Below are positions 16,015-23,217 of a DNA stretch of 64,000 bases, in pieces. The translations under genes and the position numbers were made by a program. Source of the stretch: HKCCE3408 sp039183205. GTDB lineage: Bacteria > Pseudomonadota > Alphaproteobacteria > Rhodobacterales > Rhodobacteraceae. The DNA lies in NCBI GenBank assembly GCA_039183205.1, contig JBCDBR010000018.1:1-64000 (forward strand), read 5' to 3'. The notes under the pieces were generated by a model. It had not been told where the DNA came from. It saw nothing but the letters and a program-made list of their open reading frames with translations, and did no database searches. Numbering within the stretch: position 1 is the first letter of the stretch; each line of letters starts with the position of its first letter.

Positions 16015-17760
16015 TTACCACCTCCGTTCAAATTTGCGTCTCAGAACGATGGCCAAAAAGTTCAGGGCGAACAACAGCAGCAACATGACGATGATCGCCG
16101 ATTGCGCCAGACCTTCGCGTACCGGCGCGGCCTCATTTTGGGCGAACAGATACACCACTGTCGGCATCGACTGCGCCTGTTCTAACAGACCGCCGTTCCA
16201 AGGTGCGGACAGAATATCAGCGCCGGTTGAAACCGAAACACCAATCAACAAAAGTGGTGCCGTTTCACCCAAGGCCTGCGCAATTCCGATGATTGTCCCG
16301 GTCAGGATACCGGGCGCGGCCAGCGGCAAGGTATGGTGAAAGACCGTTTGAACCTTCGATGCGCCGATGCCAAGTGCGGCGTCGCGGATCGATGGCGGGA
16401 CCGCCTTTAGCGCCGCGCGCGTAGAGATCACGATTGTCGGCAACGTCATCAGCGACAAGACGATCCCGCCAAGCAAGGCGGTGCCGCGGATCGAATTGCC
16501 AAAGCCAAGCTCCATCAAGGCAAACAGAATGGCCGAGCCTAGAATGCCGAAGACGATGGATGGAACCGCCGCAAGGTTCGATATGTTGATCTCGATGAAA
16601 TCGGTTACCCGATTTTTCGGCGCGAATTCTTCTAGATAGATTGATGCCGCCACCCCGAAAAGCAGCGAAAAAACCAATACGACGAGCATCATGAAGGCCG
16701 AGCCCATCAGCGCCGGCCCAATTCCGGCAACCTCACCTGATTGGCTGTAGACATTGGTGAAGAAATCCCAATTAAAGTTCCGCGTGATGATGTTCTCCTC
16801 GACCATCACATCGACCAATGCGAGGTGGCCGAGGTCGAAACCGGGCGGCATCGTTGCACGGCTTTCGCCCGACAATTCGCCTGAAAGATATCGCGTCATT
16901 GAGATCGCGACCGGAACACCGACCGACTGGGTCGTTCCAACCAAATCAAGATTGTCGACCAAACGGTCACGGACGTCCCGCCGGTTCGCGGCAAAAATGA
17001 TCGACGACAGGGCGGCGTCGTCGAAGCTTGTAGATTGGCGCAAAAACCCGGCCGCATCCAAAAGCGCCTGCTGATAACCTGTATCTGCAAGGGCGTCCGC
17101 CGCCAACGAAAGATCGCCGCCCGCGATCTGCGCGATGTCGTCTGCGGCATCGGCGAACCCCGCATCGGTCAACGCGGCCTGAGCTTCCGCTAATGCGGCG
17201 GTTGCTGTGTCGGCGTCATCACCGCCAAGTGCGGCGTCCGCGGCGCGCAATGCGGCACCGGTCCGGCCCAACGTGCCCCACGCCTCGCTTGCCCCGCCAA
17301 GATCGGCGATAACGTCGGTCGCTCCGGATAATCCCTGCGCCTCAAGCGCATCCACAGCCTCCGCCGTCCAAGCCGCGTCGACAATTGCCTGAATGTCGAT
17401 GTCCGCAGTTTCCAGGGTGGCCCGGAAAGACTGTGCAAAAAGGCCGCGCTCAAACCCTGAACGGAGGCTGACGCTGCCGATCTCTTCGGCCGTCACCTCA
17501 CCCCCGTTTTCGTTCAAGATCGCCGGGTCGTAGAACAGGTCTATCTCTGCCTGATACTGCCACAGCGCCGGAATGCCGCGCGACACAATGGAAAAGAGCA
17601 AAACCGCGAGAAAGAACAAGACGACCGAAATCGCCGCGAGCCCCAGATACTTCAGGACCGTGCCACGTTGATGACGCCGGCGGATTTGGTCGGTTGTGCC
17701 AAACAGCGATGTGCGCGACGCCTTCGGCCGGGGCAGATCGGCGGCAGATGTATCGGCCAT
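16015..17760 (-). CDS. pstA: Phosphate ABC transporter permease PstA, with long Ala-rich insertion
   Basis: A 581-residue inner-membrane subunit. The C-terminal 290 residues carry the ABC permease domain with the EAA-type loop (AALGIGASKVQTVFHHTLPLAAPGI). In front is an N-terminal membrane anchor and a large periplasmic part, as in alphaproteobacterial PstA (DUF3333-type extension). The extension here is unusually long: about residues 110-260 are Ala/Asp-rich and look like a run of helical hairpins, taking the protein well past the size I would expect. Start ATG overlaps the pstC stop by one base (TAATG). The insertion does not touch the transport domain, so function should be intact. Confidence 0.93.
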   Translation of the reverse strand: MADTSAADLPRPKASRTSLFGTTDQIRRRHQRGTVLKYLGLAAISVVLFFLAVLLFSIVSRGIPALWQYQAEIDLFYDPAILNENGGEVTAEEIGSVSLRSGFERGLFAQSFRATLETADIDIQAIVDAAWTAEAVDALEAQGLSGATDVIADLGGASEAWGTLGRTGAALRAADAALGGDDADTATAALAEAQAALTDAGFADAADDIAQIAGGDLSLAADALADTGYQQALLDAAGFLRQSTSFDDAALSSIIFAANRRDVRDRLVDNLDLVGTTQSVGVPVAISMTRYLSGELSGESRATMPPGFDLGHLALVDVMVEENIITRNFNWDFFTNVYSQSGEVAGIGPALMGSAFMMLVVLVFSLLFGVAASIYLEEFAPKNRVTDFIEINISNLAAVPSIVFGILGSAILFALMELGFGNSIRGTALLGGIVLSLMTLPTIVISTRAALKAVPPSIRDAALGIGASKVQTVFHHTLPLAAPGILTGTIIGIAQALGETAPLLLIGVSVSTGADILSAPWNGGLLEQAQSMPTVVYLFAQNEAAPVREGLAQSAIIVMLLLLFALNFLAIVLRRKFERRW

Positions 17761-19328
17761 TACTCGTACTGCTCCCTATATTTGGCGACAATGCGCTGGG
17801 CCAAAAGGTTCAGGCCGAGCGTGATGAAGAAAAGCGTGAACGCGAGCGCGAAGACCGCAAGAACATCAATCGAGTCAAACCCGGACCCCTCGCCAAGGAG
17901 CACCGCGACAATCCGAGTTGTCACGGTGACCACGGCGCCAAAGGGATTGGCCTCAAGCCCCGTGACGTTTGAGAGGGCTCCGGCTGCCAGAACCACGATC
18001 ATGGTCTCGCCGATTGCGCGGGAAGCGGCTAGAACAATGGCTCCGACGATACCCGGTAAGGCCGCTGGTAAAATGACGATGGTCACCGTTTCCGTTGGTG
18101 TGGCACCCAGGCCGAGAGAGCCGTCACGCATTGCCTGCGGCACGGCGTTGATAACGTCGTCCGACAGTGACGACACAAAGGGGACCAGCATCATGCCCAT
18201 CACAACGCCTGCCGTCACAATCGAGACGGTATTGGGCATGATCGTCGATCCAACAACGGCCTGCAAAAACGGACCAACAGCGACAAGTGCAAAAATGCCG
18301 TAGACGATCGTGGGAACGCCGGCCAAAATTTCCAGGGCCGGTTTGACAAAAGCCCGCACGTTTTTGCTGGCAAACTCCGACAGGTAAATGGCAGCTAAAA
18401 GGCCCAATGGCACCGCGACCAAAAGCGCGACCAACGCGATATAGAGCGTGCCCCAAATCAGCGGCAGAAATCCAAGTGCAGATTCGTACCCGCCGTCACG
18501 GCCCTCCGGCACCCCGGCAACATCCCCAGCCGGCGCCCATTCAAGGCCAAAGAGGAAATTGAAAAGGCCGTATTCCCTGAAAAAGCTCAGCGATGGGAGC
18601 GTAAGAGCGGCCAAAATACCTATCGTTGTCAAAATCGCCATTGAGGAGGCAAAAACCAGAAAACCCAGCGTCCAACGCTCGACCGAAATGCGGGCGCGGA
18701 ACGCGCGTCCGACCTTAAGGTAGGACAGAGCAAACCCCACGAGCCCCATAACCAGCGCCGGTGCCGGCCCGGACCAAGCCAACGTGCTGCTAACGCCTCG
18801 CAGGTCTTGGGCTCGGCTCAGCATATCGGGTGTGACATCGACGCTGACAACCTGCCCGGCTTCCCGCAGCAGTGTGTGCAGCTCCGTGGCATCGGCATCC
18901 CAATTGGCAATCTCGTCTTCGGTCCCGGCACCGCTTGCGACATAGCCGTCAATGGCGATCGCCAGCGTCTGAATATGCCCCACGAGCAAGCCTCGCCGCC
19001 CGTCTTCTTGTATTTCGATCTCGCGCTCGGTCAGATCGCTGCGTTGCGCCTCGGAAAGGCGCACCTCGGGCGCATCGTCGGGAATGTTCGACGACACATA
19101 AGTATTTGCCAAGAGCCCCGCGAGAAATGCCCAGATTAGCAAAAACGCCACCGCCGGGGCAAAGCTTGCCAAGGCGACATGCCAACCGTGCTGAACCGGC
19201 AATGAATGAAGTTCTCTCGGATCGCCACCGGCGCTCGAAATGGCCCTCTGTCGACCCAGAACGAACCCGACAACCGCAAGCACGGTGACACACACCAAAA
19301 CGTTTGCGAGTGTCAGGAGATCGGCCAT
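17760..19328 (-). CDS. pstC: Phosphate ABC transporter permease PstC
   Basis: A 522-residue permease subunit. An N-terminal membrane segment and a large periplasmic region (PstC_N-like, about 70-190) precede the six-helix transport domain, which contains the coupling loop GLGATPTETVTIVILPAALPGI. The long N-terminus matches the alphaproteobacterial type. The frame opens at 19346, but ATG 19328 (MADLLTLANV) follows GAAGGTG, while the upstream ATG has no ribosome site. It is separated from pstS by 95 bases that hold a strong hairpin. Confidence 0.94.
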   Translation of the reverse strand: MADLLTLANVLVCVTVLAVVGFVLGRQRAISSAGGDPRELHSLPVQHGWHVALASFAPAVAFLLIWAFLAGLLANTYVSSNIPDDAPEVRLSEAQRSDLTEREIEIQEDGRRGLLVGHIQTLAIAIDGYVASGAGTEDEIANWDADATELHTLLREAGQVVSVDVTPDMLSRAQDLRGVSSTLAWSGPAPALVMGLVGFALSYLKVGRAFRARISVERWTLGFLVFASSMAILTTIGILAALTLPSLSFFREYGLFNFLFGLEWAPAGDVAGVPEGRDGGYESALGFLPLIWGTLYIALVALLVAVPLGLLAAIYLSEFASKNVRAFVKPALEILAGVPTIVYGIFALVAVGPFLQAVVGSTIMPNTVSIVTAGVVMGMMLVPFVSSLSDDVINAVPQAMRDGSLGLGATPTETVTIVILPAALPGIVGAIVLAASRAIGETMIVVLAAGALSNVTGLEANPFGAVVTVTTRIVAVLLGEGSGFDSIDVLAVFALAFTLFFITLGLNLLAQRIVAKYREQYE

Positions 19329-19380
19329 CACGGCACCTTCATTCAATCGAGTTTCGTATCCGTCAGGTCTGCCAAAGGCG

Positions 19381-19405
19381 GATGGCCGGGACCGTCCCGG
19401 CCATC
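19381..19405 (-). promoter_or_regulatory. Intercistronic stem-loop between pstS and pstC
   Basis: A 10-bp perfect stem (GATGGCCGGG with CCCGGCCATC) around a 5-base loop. In the direction of pst transcription it is not followed by a T run, so it is not a standard terminator. The position just after the binding-protein gene is the classic place for an RNA hairpin that protects the pstS message or partly stops transcription, so that far more PstS than PstCA is made. On the plus strand it is followed by GTTTTTT, but no plus-strand gene ends here. Confidence 0.7.
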
Positions 19406-19423
19406 GTTTTTTCAGTGGTCGAT

Positions 19424-20473
19424 CTAGAGACCGTCCACCAGGTCCTGGGTTGCAGACAGTTCTGGATCGGGCACCAAGCCGTATTCGGCCAGCGGACCGC
19501 CTGCGCCCGCGATTTCATCAGAGACGAAGAATGCAACGTATTCCTGCAAGCCCGGGATCACGCCGATATGCTCTGCCTTGACGTAGAATTGCAGCGGGCG
19601 GGACACTGGATAGACGCCTTCGGCGATCGCCTCCACGGTCGGCACGATGCCGGACATGGTCGCGACCTGTAGCCGGTCTGTGTTGTTTTCGTAGAAGGAA
19701 AGGCCGAACACGCCCACACCGGTCGGTGTGGAATCGAGATTGGCAAGCGTTTGAGTGTAGTCGCCTTCGATATCAACCGATGCGCCATCGGTGCGCAACG
19801 CCATGCAGGCGTCTTCGGCGGTGTCTTCGTCAACGCCGGCCTCAAGCATCGCGTCAAAGAAGCCACCTTGTTCGCAGCCCGCAAGCACCACTTTTTCGTC
19901 GAACACTTCACGCGTCCCGTGGTTTGTGCCCGGAACGAACGCGTTGATCGCTTGATCCGGCAGTTCGCCCTCAATCCCAAGGGATTGCGCAACTTCGGCT
20001 ACTTCCGCCCAAGAACTCAGCGTGTTTTCGACCAACTCGCCGTCGATGAAATGCTCTGCGGCCAGGGCGATATACCAATGCACCGGCTCAAATTCGAAGG
20101 ATGGGCCAAAGATGTCGGACGCAAAGACAATCCCATCATATCCAAAGCGGATTTCGATGGGTGTGACGCCGTTTGCGGTACATGTTTCCAGTTCGCTATC
20201 GCGGATCAGCGACGACGAATTGGCGATGTCGATTGTGCCTTCTCCGACACCGTCGCACAGCATGCGGCGACCGGTCGACGACCCACCGCCTTCGACCACG
20301 GGTGTGGCGAAATCGGTCTCAGCACCGAAGGCTTCCGCAACGATGTTCGCATAGGGTAATACGGTCGACGAACCGGCAATTTGCAAATTGGTTCTGCTTT
20401 GCGCCGATGCGCCGCCCGCGGACAGCGCAGCCAAGGCGAGCGCCGAAACGGAAAGCTTTGCAAAAGACATCAT
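19424..20473 (-). CDS. pstS: Periplasmic phosphate-binding protein PstS
   Basis: A 349-residue exported protein with signal peptide ending ASAQ. The mature protein begins with the PstS pattern IAGSSTVLPYANIVAEAF and has EGGGSSTGRRMLCDG and FVPGTNHGTREVFDE, residues that wrap the phosphate ion in this family. It delivers phosphate to PstCA. Two neighbouring ATG codons (20473 and 20470) follow GGAG; the frame further upstream to 20500 lacks a signal-like start. It is the first gene of the operon and is preceded by a PHO box. Confidence 0.95.
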   Translation of the reverse strand: MMSFAKLSVSALALAALSAGGASAQSRTNLQIAGSSTVLPYANIVAEAFGAETDFATPVVEGGGSSTGRRMLCDGVGEGTIDIANSSSLIRDSELETCTANGVTPIEIRFGYDGIVFASDIFGPSFEFEPVHWYIALAAEHFIDGELVENTLSSWAEVAEVAQSLGIEGELPDQAINAFVPGTNHGTREVFDEKVVLAGCEQGGFFDAMLEAGVDEDTAEDACMALRTDGASVDIEGDYTQTLANLDSTPTGVGVFGLSFYENNTDRLQVATMSGIVPTVEAIAEGVYPVSRPLQFYVKAEHIGVIPGLQEYVAFFVSDEIAGAGGPLAEYGLVPDPELSATQDLVDGL

Positions 20474-20538
20474 CCCTGTCTCCATTTTGGTATCAAACAC
20501 GAGCGCGCGCCCCGTGCGCGCGCCCTGATGCCAACGCG

Positions 20539-20591
20539 ATAATGAGCCTCAGCTATGGTTTTGTGACACTGACGTAACACTTTTATGACAG
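20539..20591 (-). promoter_or_regulatory. PHO box (three 11-bp units) and -10 of pst operon
   Basis: Read on the minus strand, 20591 to 20559 is three consecutive 11-base units: CTGTCATAAAA, GTGTTACGTCA and GTGTCACAAAA. The first and third match the PhoB site half (CTGTCAT plus A/T-rich tail). A -10-like CATTAT lies at 20544-20539, 14 bases beyond the box, the expected place because PhoB replaces the -35 contact. The pstS start is about 85 bases downstream of the box. This directly predicts phosphate-starvation control of the operon. Confidence 0.85.
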
Positions 20592-20723
20592 CTGCGGCGC
20601 TGACGCGACGGAACATGCTAGTTAGCCGGAGGCGGGGAGAAGCAGCCTATCCCAAGGTCGAACCAGAGAAAAATTTTGGGCCGCATGGAAGCCCTGGGGC
20701 CGGCCGAGATCTATTGTCTGATT

Positions 20724-21008
20724 TTAGTCGGCTTGCGGCAATGACAGCTCAAGCTCGGCAGCGATTTGCGCCGCCCAAGACCCAATGATGGGCACGAAAT
20801 CGATCTGCGCAAGTGACCAGGCTAAGACCGACAACAAAAGACCACCGCCGAGCACGGTTCCCAATCCGAACGCCAATCCGCGCGCGAACTGAAACGCCAA
20901 TAGGCGCGGCATGGAATTTTGCACTTGGATAAACCGATGGTCGTTCAATCGCGCCACTTCCTTGCGAAGCGCGGCGATTTCTTCGCTGAGACTATCTTGA
21001 TCCGTCAT
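20724..21008 (-). CDS. DUF5665-type small membrane protein
   Basis: A 94-residue protein with a short coiled-coil N-terminus (SEEIAALRKEVARLND) then a conserved-looking HRFIQVQNSMPRLLAFQFARGLAFGLGTVLGG leading into one or two membrane segments. This layout fits the DUF5665 family of small inner-membrane proteins with no known function. It begins 46 bases after the stop of the next small membrane gene and on the same strand. Confidence 0.75.
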   Translation of the reverse strand: MTDQDSLSEEIAALRKEVARLNDHRFIQVQNSMPRLLAFQFARGLAFGLGTVLGGGLLLSVLAWSLAQIDFVPIIGSWAAQIAAELELSLPQAD

Positions 21009-21053
21009 CCGCTCCTCTTTGGGCCAATGCGGCCCTGAGCTTTGACTTGGGGA

Positions 21054-21290
21054 TCAGCGCCCCGCGGTCAAGGGACCGATTTGCGGCAGTCTGGGCCCGA
21101 ACGTGTCTGTAAGCCAACGTGGCGCCTGCACTTCCACAGCATCGCCGTTATGGGCGATCGTGCGTGGTCCCGCAACAGGCGCCATCGCCATGACGGTTGC
21201 AAGAAATAGACCCAAAACAAGCATGTAGATCACAGCGCCGCCCGATGCTTGGCCGGACTCGTTACCTAAAAACTCTTTAAACCTGCGCAT
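21054..21290 (-). CDS. Small single-span membrane protein, function unknown
   Basis: A 78-residue protein with one transmembrane segment (GGAVIYMLVLGLFLATVMAMAPVAG) after a basic N-terminus (MRRFKEFLGNES) and a short periplasmic-side tail. The open frame starts at a GTG (21299), but ATG 21290 follows GGTGGGAAGG. I do not recognise it; it may form a unit with the DUF5665 gene downstream. Confidence 0.6.
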   Translation of the reverse strand: MRRFKEFLGNESGQASGGAVIYMLVLGLFLATVMAMAPVAGPRTIAHNGDAVEVQAPRWLTDTFGPRLPQIGPLTAGR

Positions 21291-21393
21291 CCTTCCCACC
21301 TACACATACTCTCGGAACACACCTGTGGACCGGCGTCTGGTTTGATACTATGCGGCAATTGCGCGGCAAAAAATGGGCAAATGTGGCAAAAAT

Positions 21394-21861
21394 CTAGCGA
21401 TATTGTTTCCAAAGCGCTTGATAGGCCACCGCGCATACTGCGTTTGCCAGGTTTAACGACCGGATATGCGGCGATCGCATCGGCATATGAAACACCCGGT
21501 TTGGAAAGCGCTTTAGCACTGTTGAAGGCAGGCCTTTGGTTTCACGCCCGAAGATCAGAAAGGCGTCATCGGGATAGTCGGGCGCATAAAAGCTCTGTCC
21601 GCCATGGTTTTCGAAAAAGAACAGCTGATCCTGTCGCGGTTGGCGGTCGTCCAAAAACCACGCCCAATCGGGATATTCGGTCAGGTCCACGTGCCGCCAA
21701 TAATCCAAGCCCGCCCGGCGCACGGATTTTTCGCTGAGATCAAAACCCAAAGGGTGGATCAAGATCAGCTCCATATCGAGCGCCACGCAGGTTCGCCCGA
21801 TTGTGCCGGTATTGCCGGGGATTTCAGGTGAAACGAGAACAATTTTCATTTTCCGCGTCAT
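21394..21861 (-). CDS. trmL: tRNA (cytidine/uridine-34 2'-O)-methyltransferase TrmL
   Basis: A 155-residue SPOUT-class methyltransferase, the typical TrmL size. The beginning KIVLVSPEIPGNTGTIGRTC matches the family start (x-PEIPxNTGxIxRxC). The knotted SAM-binding region is LIFGRETKGLP, MRSPHIRSLNLANAVCAVAYQ. It methylates the ribose of the wobble base in tRNA-Leu species. The frame extends to 21909 but the core begins at ATG 21849 (MKIVL); ATG 21861 is given as a compromise since neither has a strong ribosome site. Confidence 0.92.
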   Translation of the reverse strand: MTRKMKIVLVSPEIPGNTGTIGRTCVALDMELILIHPLGFDLSEKSVRRAGLDYWRHVDLTEYPDWAWFLDDRQPRQDQLFFFENHGGQSFYAPDYPDDAFLIFGRETKGLPSTVLKRFPNRVFHMPMRSPHIRSLNLANAVCAVAYQALWKQYR

Positions 21862-21930
21862 TGAGGTACACTCGCCGCAAATGCCCGAAGAGGCAAACAC
21901 ACGGCACACGAGCAGTAGCGATCAAAGCAG

Positions 21931-22713
21931 GTGTTTTGGCGTTTATTTCAGGCGCGTTGCAGCGCGAACACGGGTTGCGTCCGGCAGAATGCCTTGGGGG
22001 CTCTTTTCGCTGTGGCGTCTGGTGCGGTGACGTTGGGCGGCGTCGGCCAGCCCGGCGATGCTGCGCCTTGGGCCCGCGATCCGGCCGAAGTCTTTCTGTC
22101 CTATTCGGTCAGTGTCGACACGACGCGTGATGAGATATCCAGCGGCTCCCTCGACCCCGACATTTTCCAAAGCCTCTACAGCGAAGTTGGCCTCGGACGC
22201 CGCTTGACGCTCGGCGTTGATGTGGGCGGCGACGATGAGGACACGTTGGGGGCCGCATTCGTGCGATATACGTTCACACGCAATGCCGCCATATGGCAGG
22301 TTGCAACGGATTTAGGCTTTGGGCTGCGGGAGGACGGGGGCGAGGAGGCTGAGCTTTTTCGCACTGGGTTTTCCGTTGGGCGCGGATTCACGCGCGGTAC
22401 GTTGGATTGGTTGCCCTTTGTCGATCCACGCGGCGGATGGTTTTCGATCGATAGCTCTGCCTATATCGACCCAGATGGCGACCAATCGCTTTGGCAATCG
22501 GAGGCGACATTTGGCGTCAATTTCACAGATCGATATGCCGCGATGATGCAGCTCAAAGTCGAGGAATACCCTGGAAGCGATTTCTCGGTTTTTATCAGCC
22601 CAAGTGTCTTGGCTACGGTTGGCGAGGCAACAACATTGCAGGCCGGTGGCCGATTTGGCGTGGAAGGGTCCGAAGATGTGGGCTTGCGCCTTGGCGTGTG
22701 GCGCGAGTTTTAG
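21931..22713 (+). CDS. Putative outer-membrane beta-barrel protein
   Basis: A 260-residue protein with a hydrophobic, Ala/Gly-rich N-terminal segment consistent with a signal peptide and a cut near GDAAPWA. The rest alternates polar and hydrophobic residues in short strands with many Gly/Asp turns (for example TLGVDVGGDDEDTLGAAFVRY) and ends in WREF; a terminal Phe is the usual mark of outer-membrane barrels assembled by BAM. Acidic turns are frequent. I do not recognise the family, so barrel status is inference. The exact start is uncertain. It is divergent from trmL and lies 20 bases before the HugZ-like gene. Confidence 0.65.
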   Translation: MFWRLFQARCSANTGCVRQNALGALFAVASGAVTLGGVGQPGDAAPWARDPAEVFLSYSVSVDTTRDEISSGSLDPDIFQSLYSEVGLGRRLTLGVDVGGDDEDTLGAAFVRYTFTRNAAIWQVATDLGFGLREDGGEEAELFRTGFSVGRGFTRGTLDWLPFVDPRGGWFSIDSSAYIDPDGDQSLWQSEATFGVNFTDRYAAMMQLKVEEYPGSDFSVFISPSVLATVGEATTLQAGGRFGVEGSEDVGLRLGVWREF

Positions 22714-22733
22714 CGTCATGCTAGGGCAGGCGG

Positions 22734-23213
22734 ATGCCTGAGCCGAACCCATTCCGAAACGTCGACGATGCGGCGCGCGCGCAAGCCCGCTCGTTGATCG
22801 CCGCCGCGCGGTTTGGCGCCTTGGCCGTGATGGACGCATCCTCAGGCTTTCCGGTGGTCAGCCGCATCGGAATGGTGCCCGGTTTGGATGGCGCACCGCT
22901 GACGCTGATATCGGACCTATCACCCCATACGGCAGCTTTGCGCGCCGATCCGCGCTGTTCGATCTTGATCGGAGAGCCGGGCGCGAAAGGCGATCCGCTG
23001 ACCCATCCGCGCCTGACAATTCTTGCCGAGGCCGACGAGGCCGACAAGGTTGCGTTGAAACCACACTACCTTTCGGCCTATCCCAAGGCGCAGCTTTACT
23101 ACGATTTTGGAGATTTCCGCCTGTTTCGACTCACCCCGGTTCGAGGGCTACTAAATGGCGGCTTTGGCAAGGCATACAAACTGACGGCCGAAGATCTTCG
23201 GCCGTCAGTTTGA
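22734..23213 (+). CDS. HugZ-like split-barrel FMN/haem-binding protein
   Basis: A 159-residue protein of the pyridoxamine-phosphate-oxidase-like split-barrel family. It shows the pattern ARSLIAAARFGALAVMDASSGFPVVSRIG, then LISDLSPHTAALRADPRCSILIG and HPRLTILAEA, which is typical of HugZ/HutZ-related proteins that bind FMN or haem and can take part in haem use. The short form lacks the C-terminal DUF2470 domain of full HugZ, so the substrate is open. Start ATG follows AGGGCAGG. The last 11 codons lie inside a 34-base perfect palindrome. Confidence 0.8.
   Translation: MPEPNPFRNVDDAARAQARSLIAAARFGALAVMDASSGFPVVSRIGMVPGLDGAPLTLISDLSPHTAALRADPRCSILIGEPGAKGDPLTHPRLTILAEADEADKVALKPHYLSAYPKAQLYYDFGDFRLFRLTPVRGLLNGGFGKAYKLTAEDLRPSV
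23178..23211. terminator. Perfect 34-bp palindrome, probable bidirectional terminator
   Basis: Bases 23178-23194 are the exact reverse complement of 23195-23211. The GC-rich core is flanked by AAA on the left and TTT on the right, so either strand gives a stable hairpin followed by a short U tract. It lies between two convergent genes, covers the last codons and the first base of the stop of the HugZ-like gene, and sits 6 bases beyond the stop of the beta-helix gene. It could end both transcripts. Confidence 0.75.
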
Positions 23214-23217
23214 GCAT

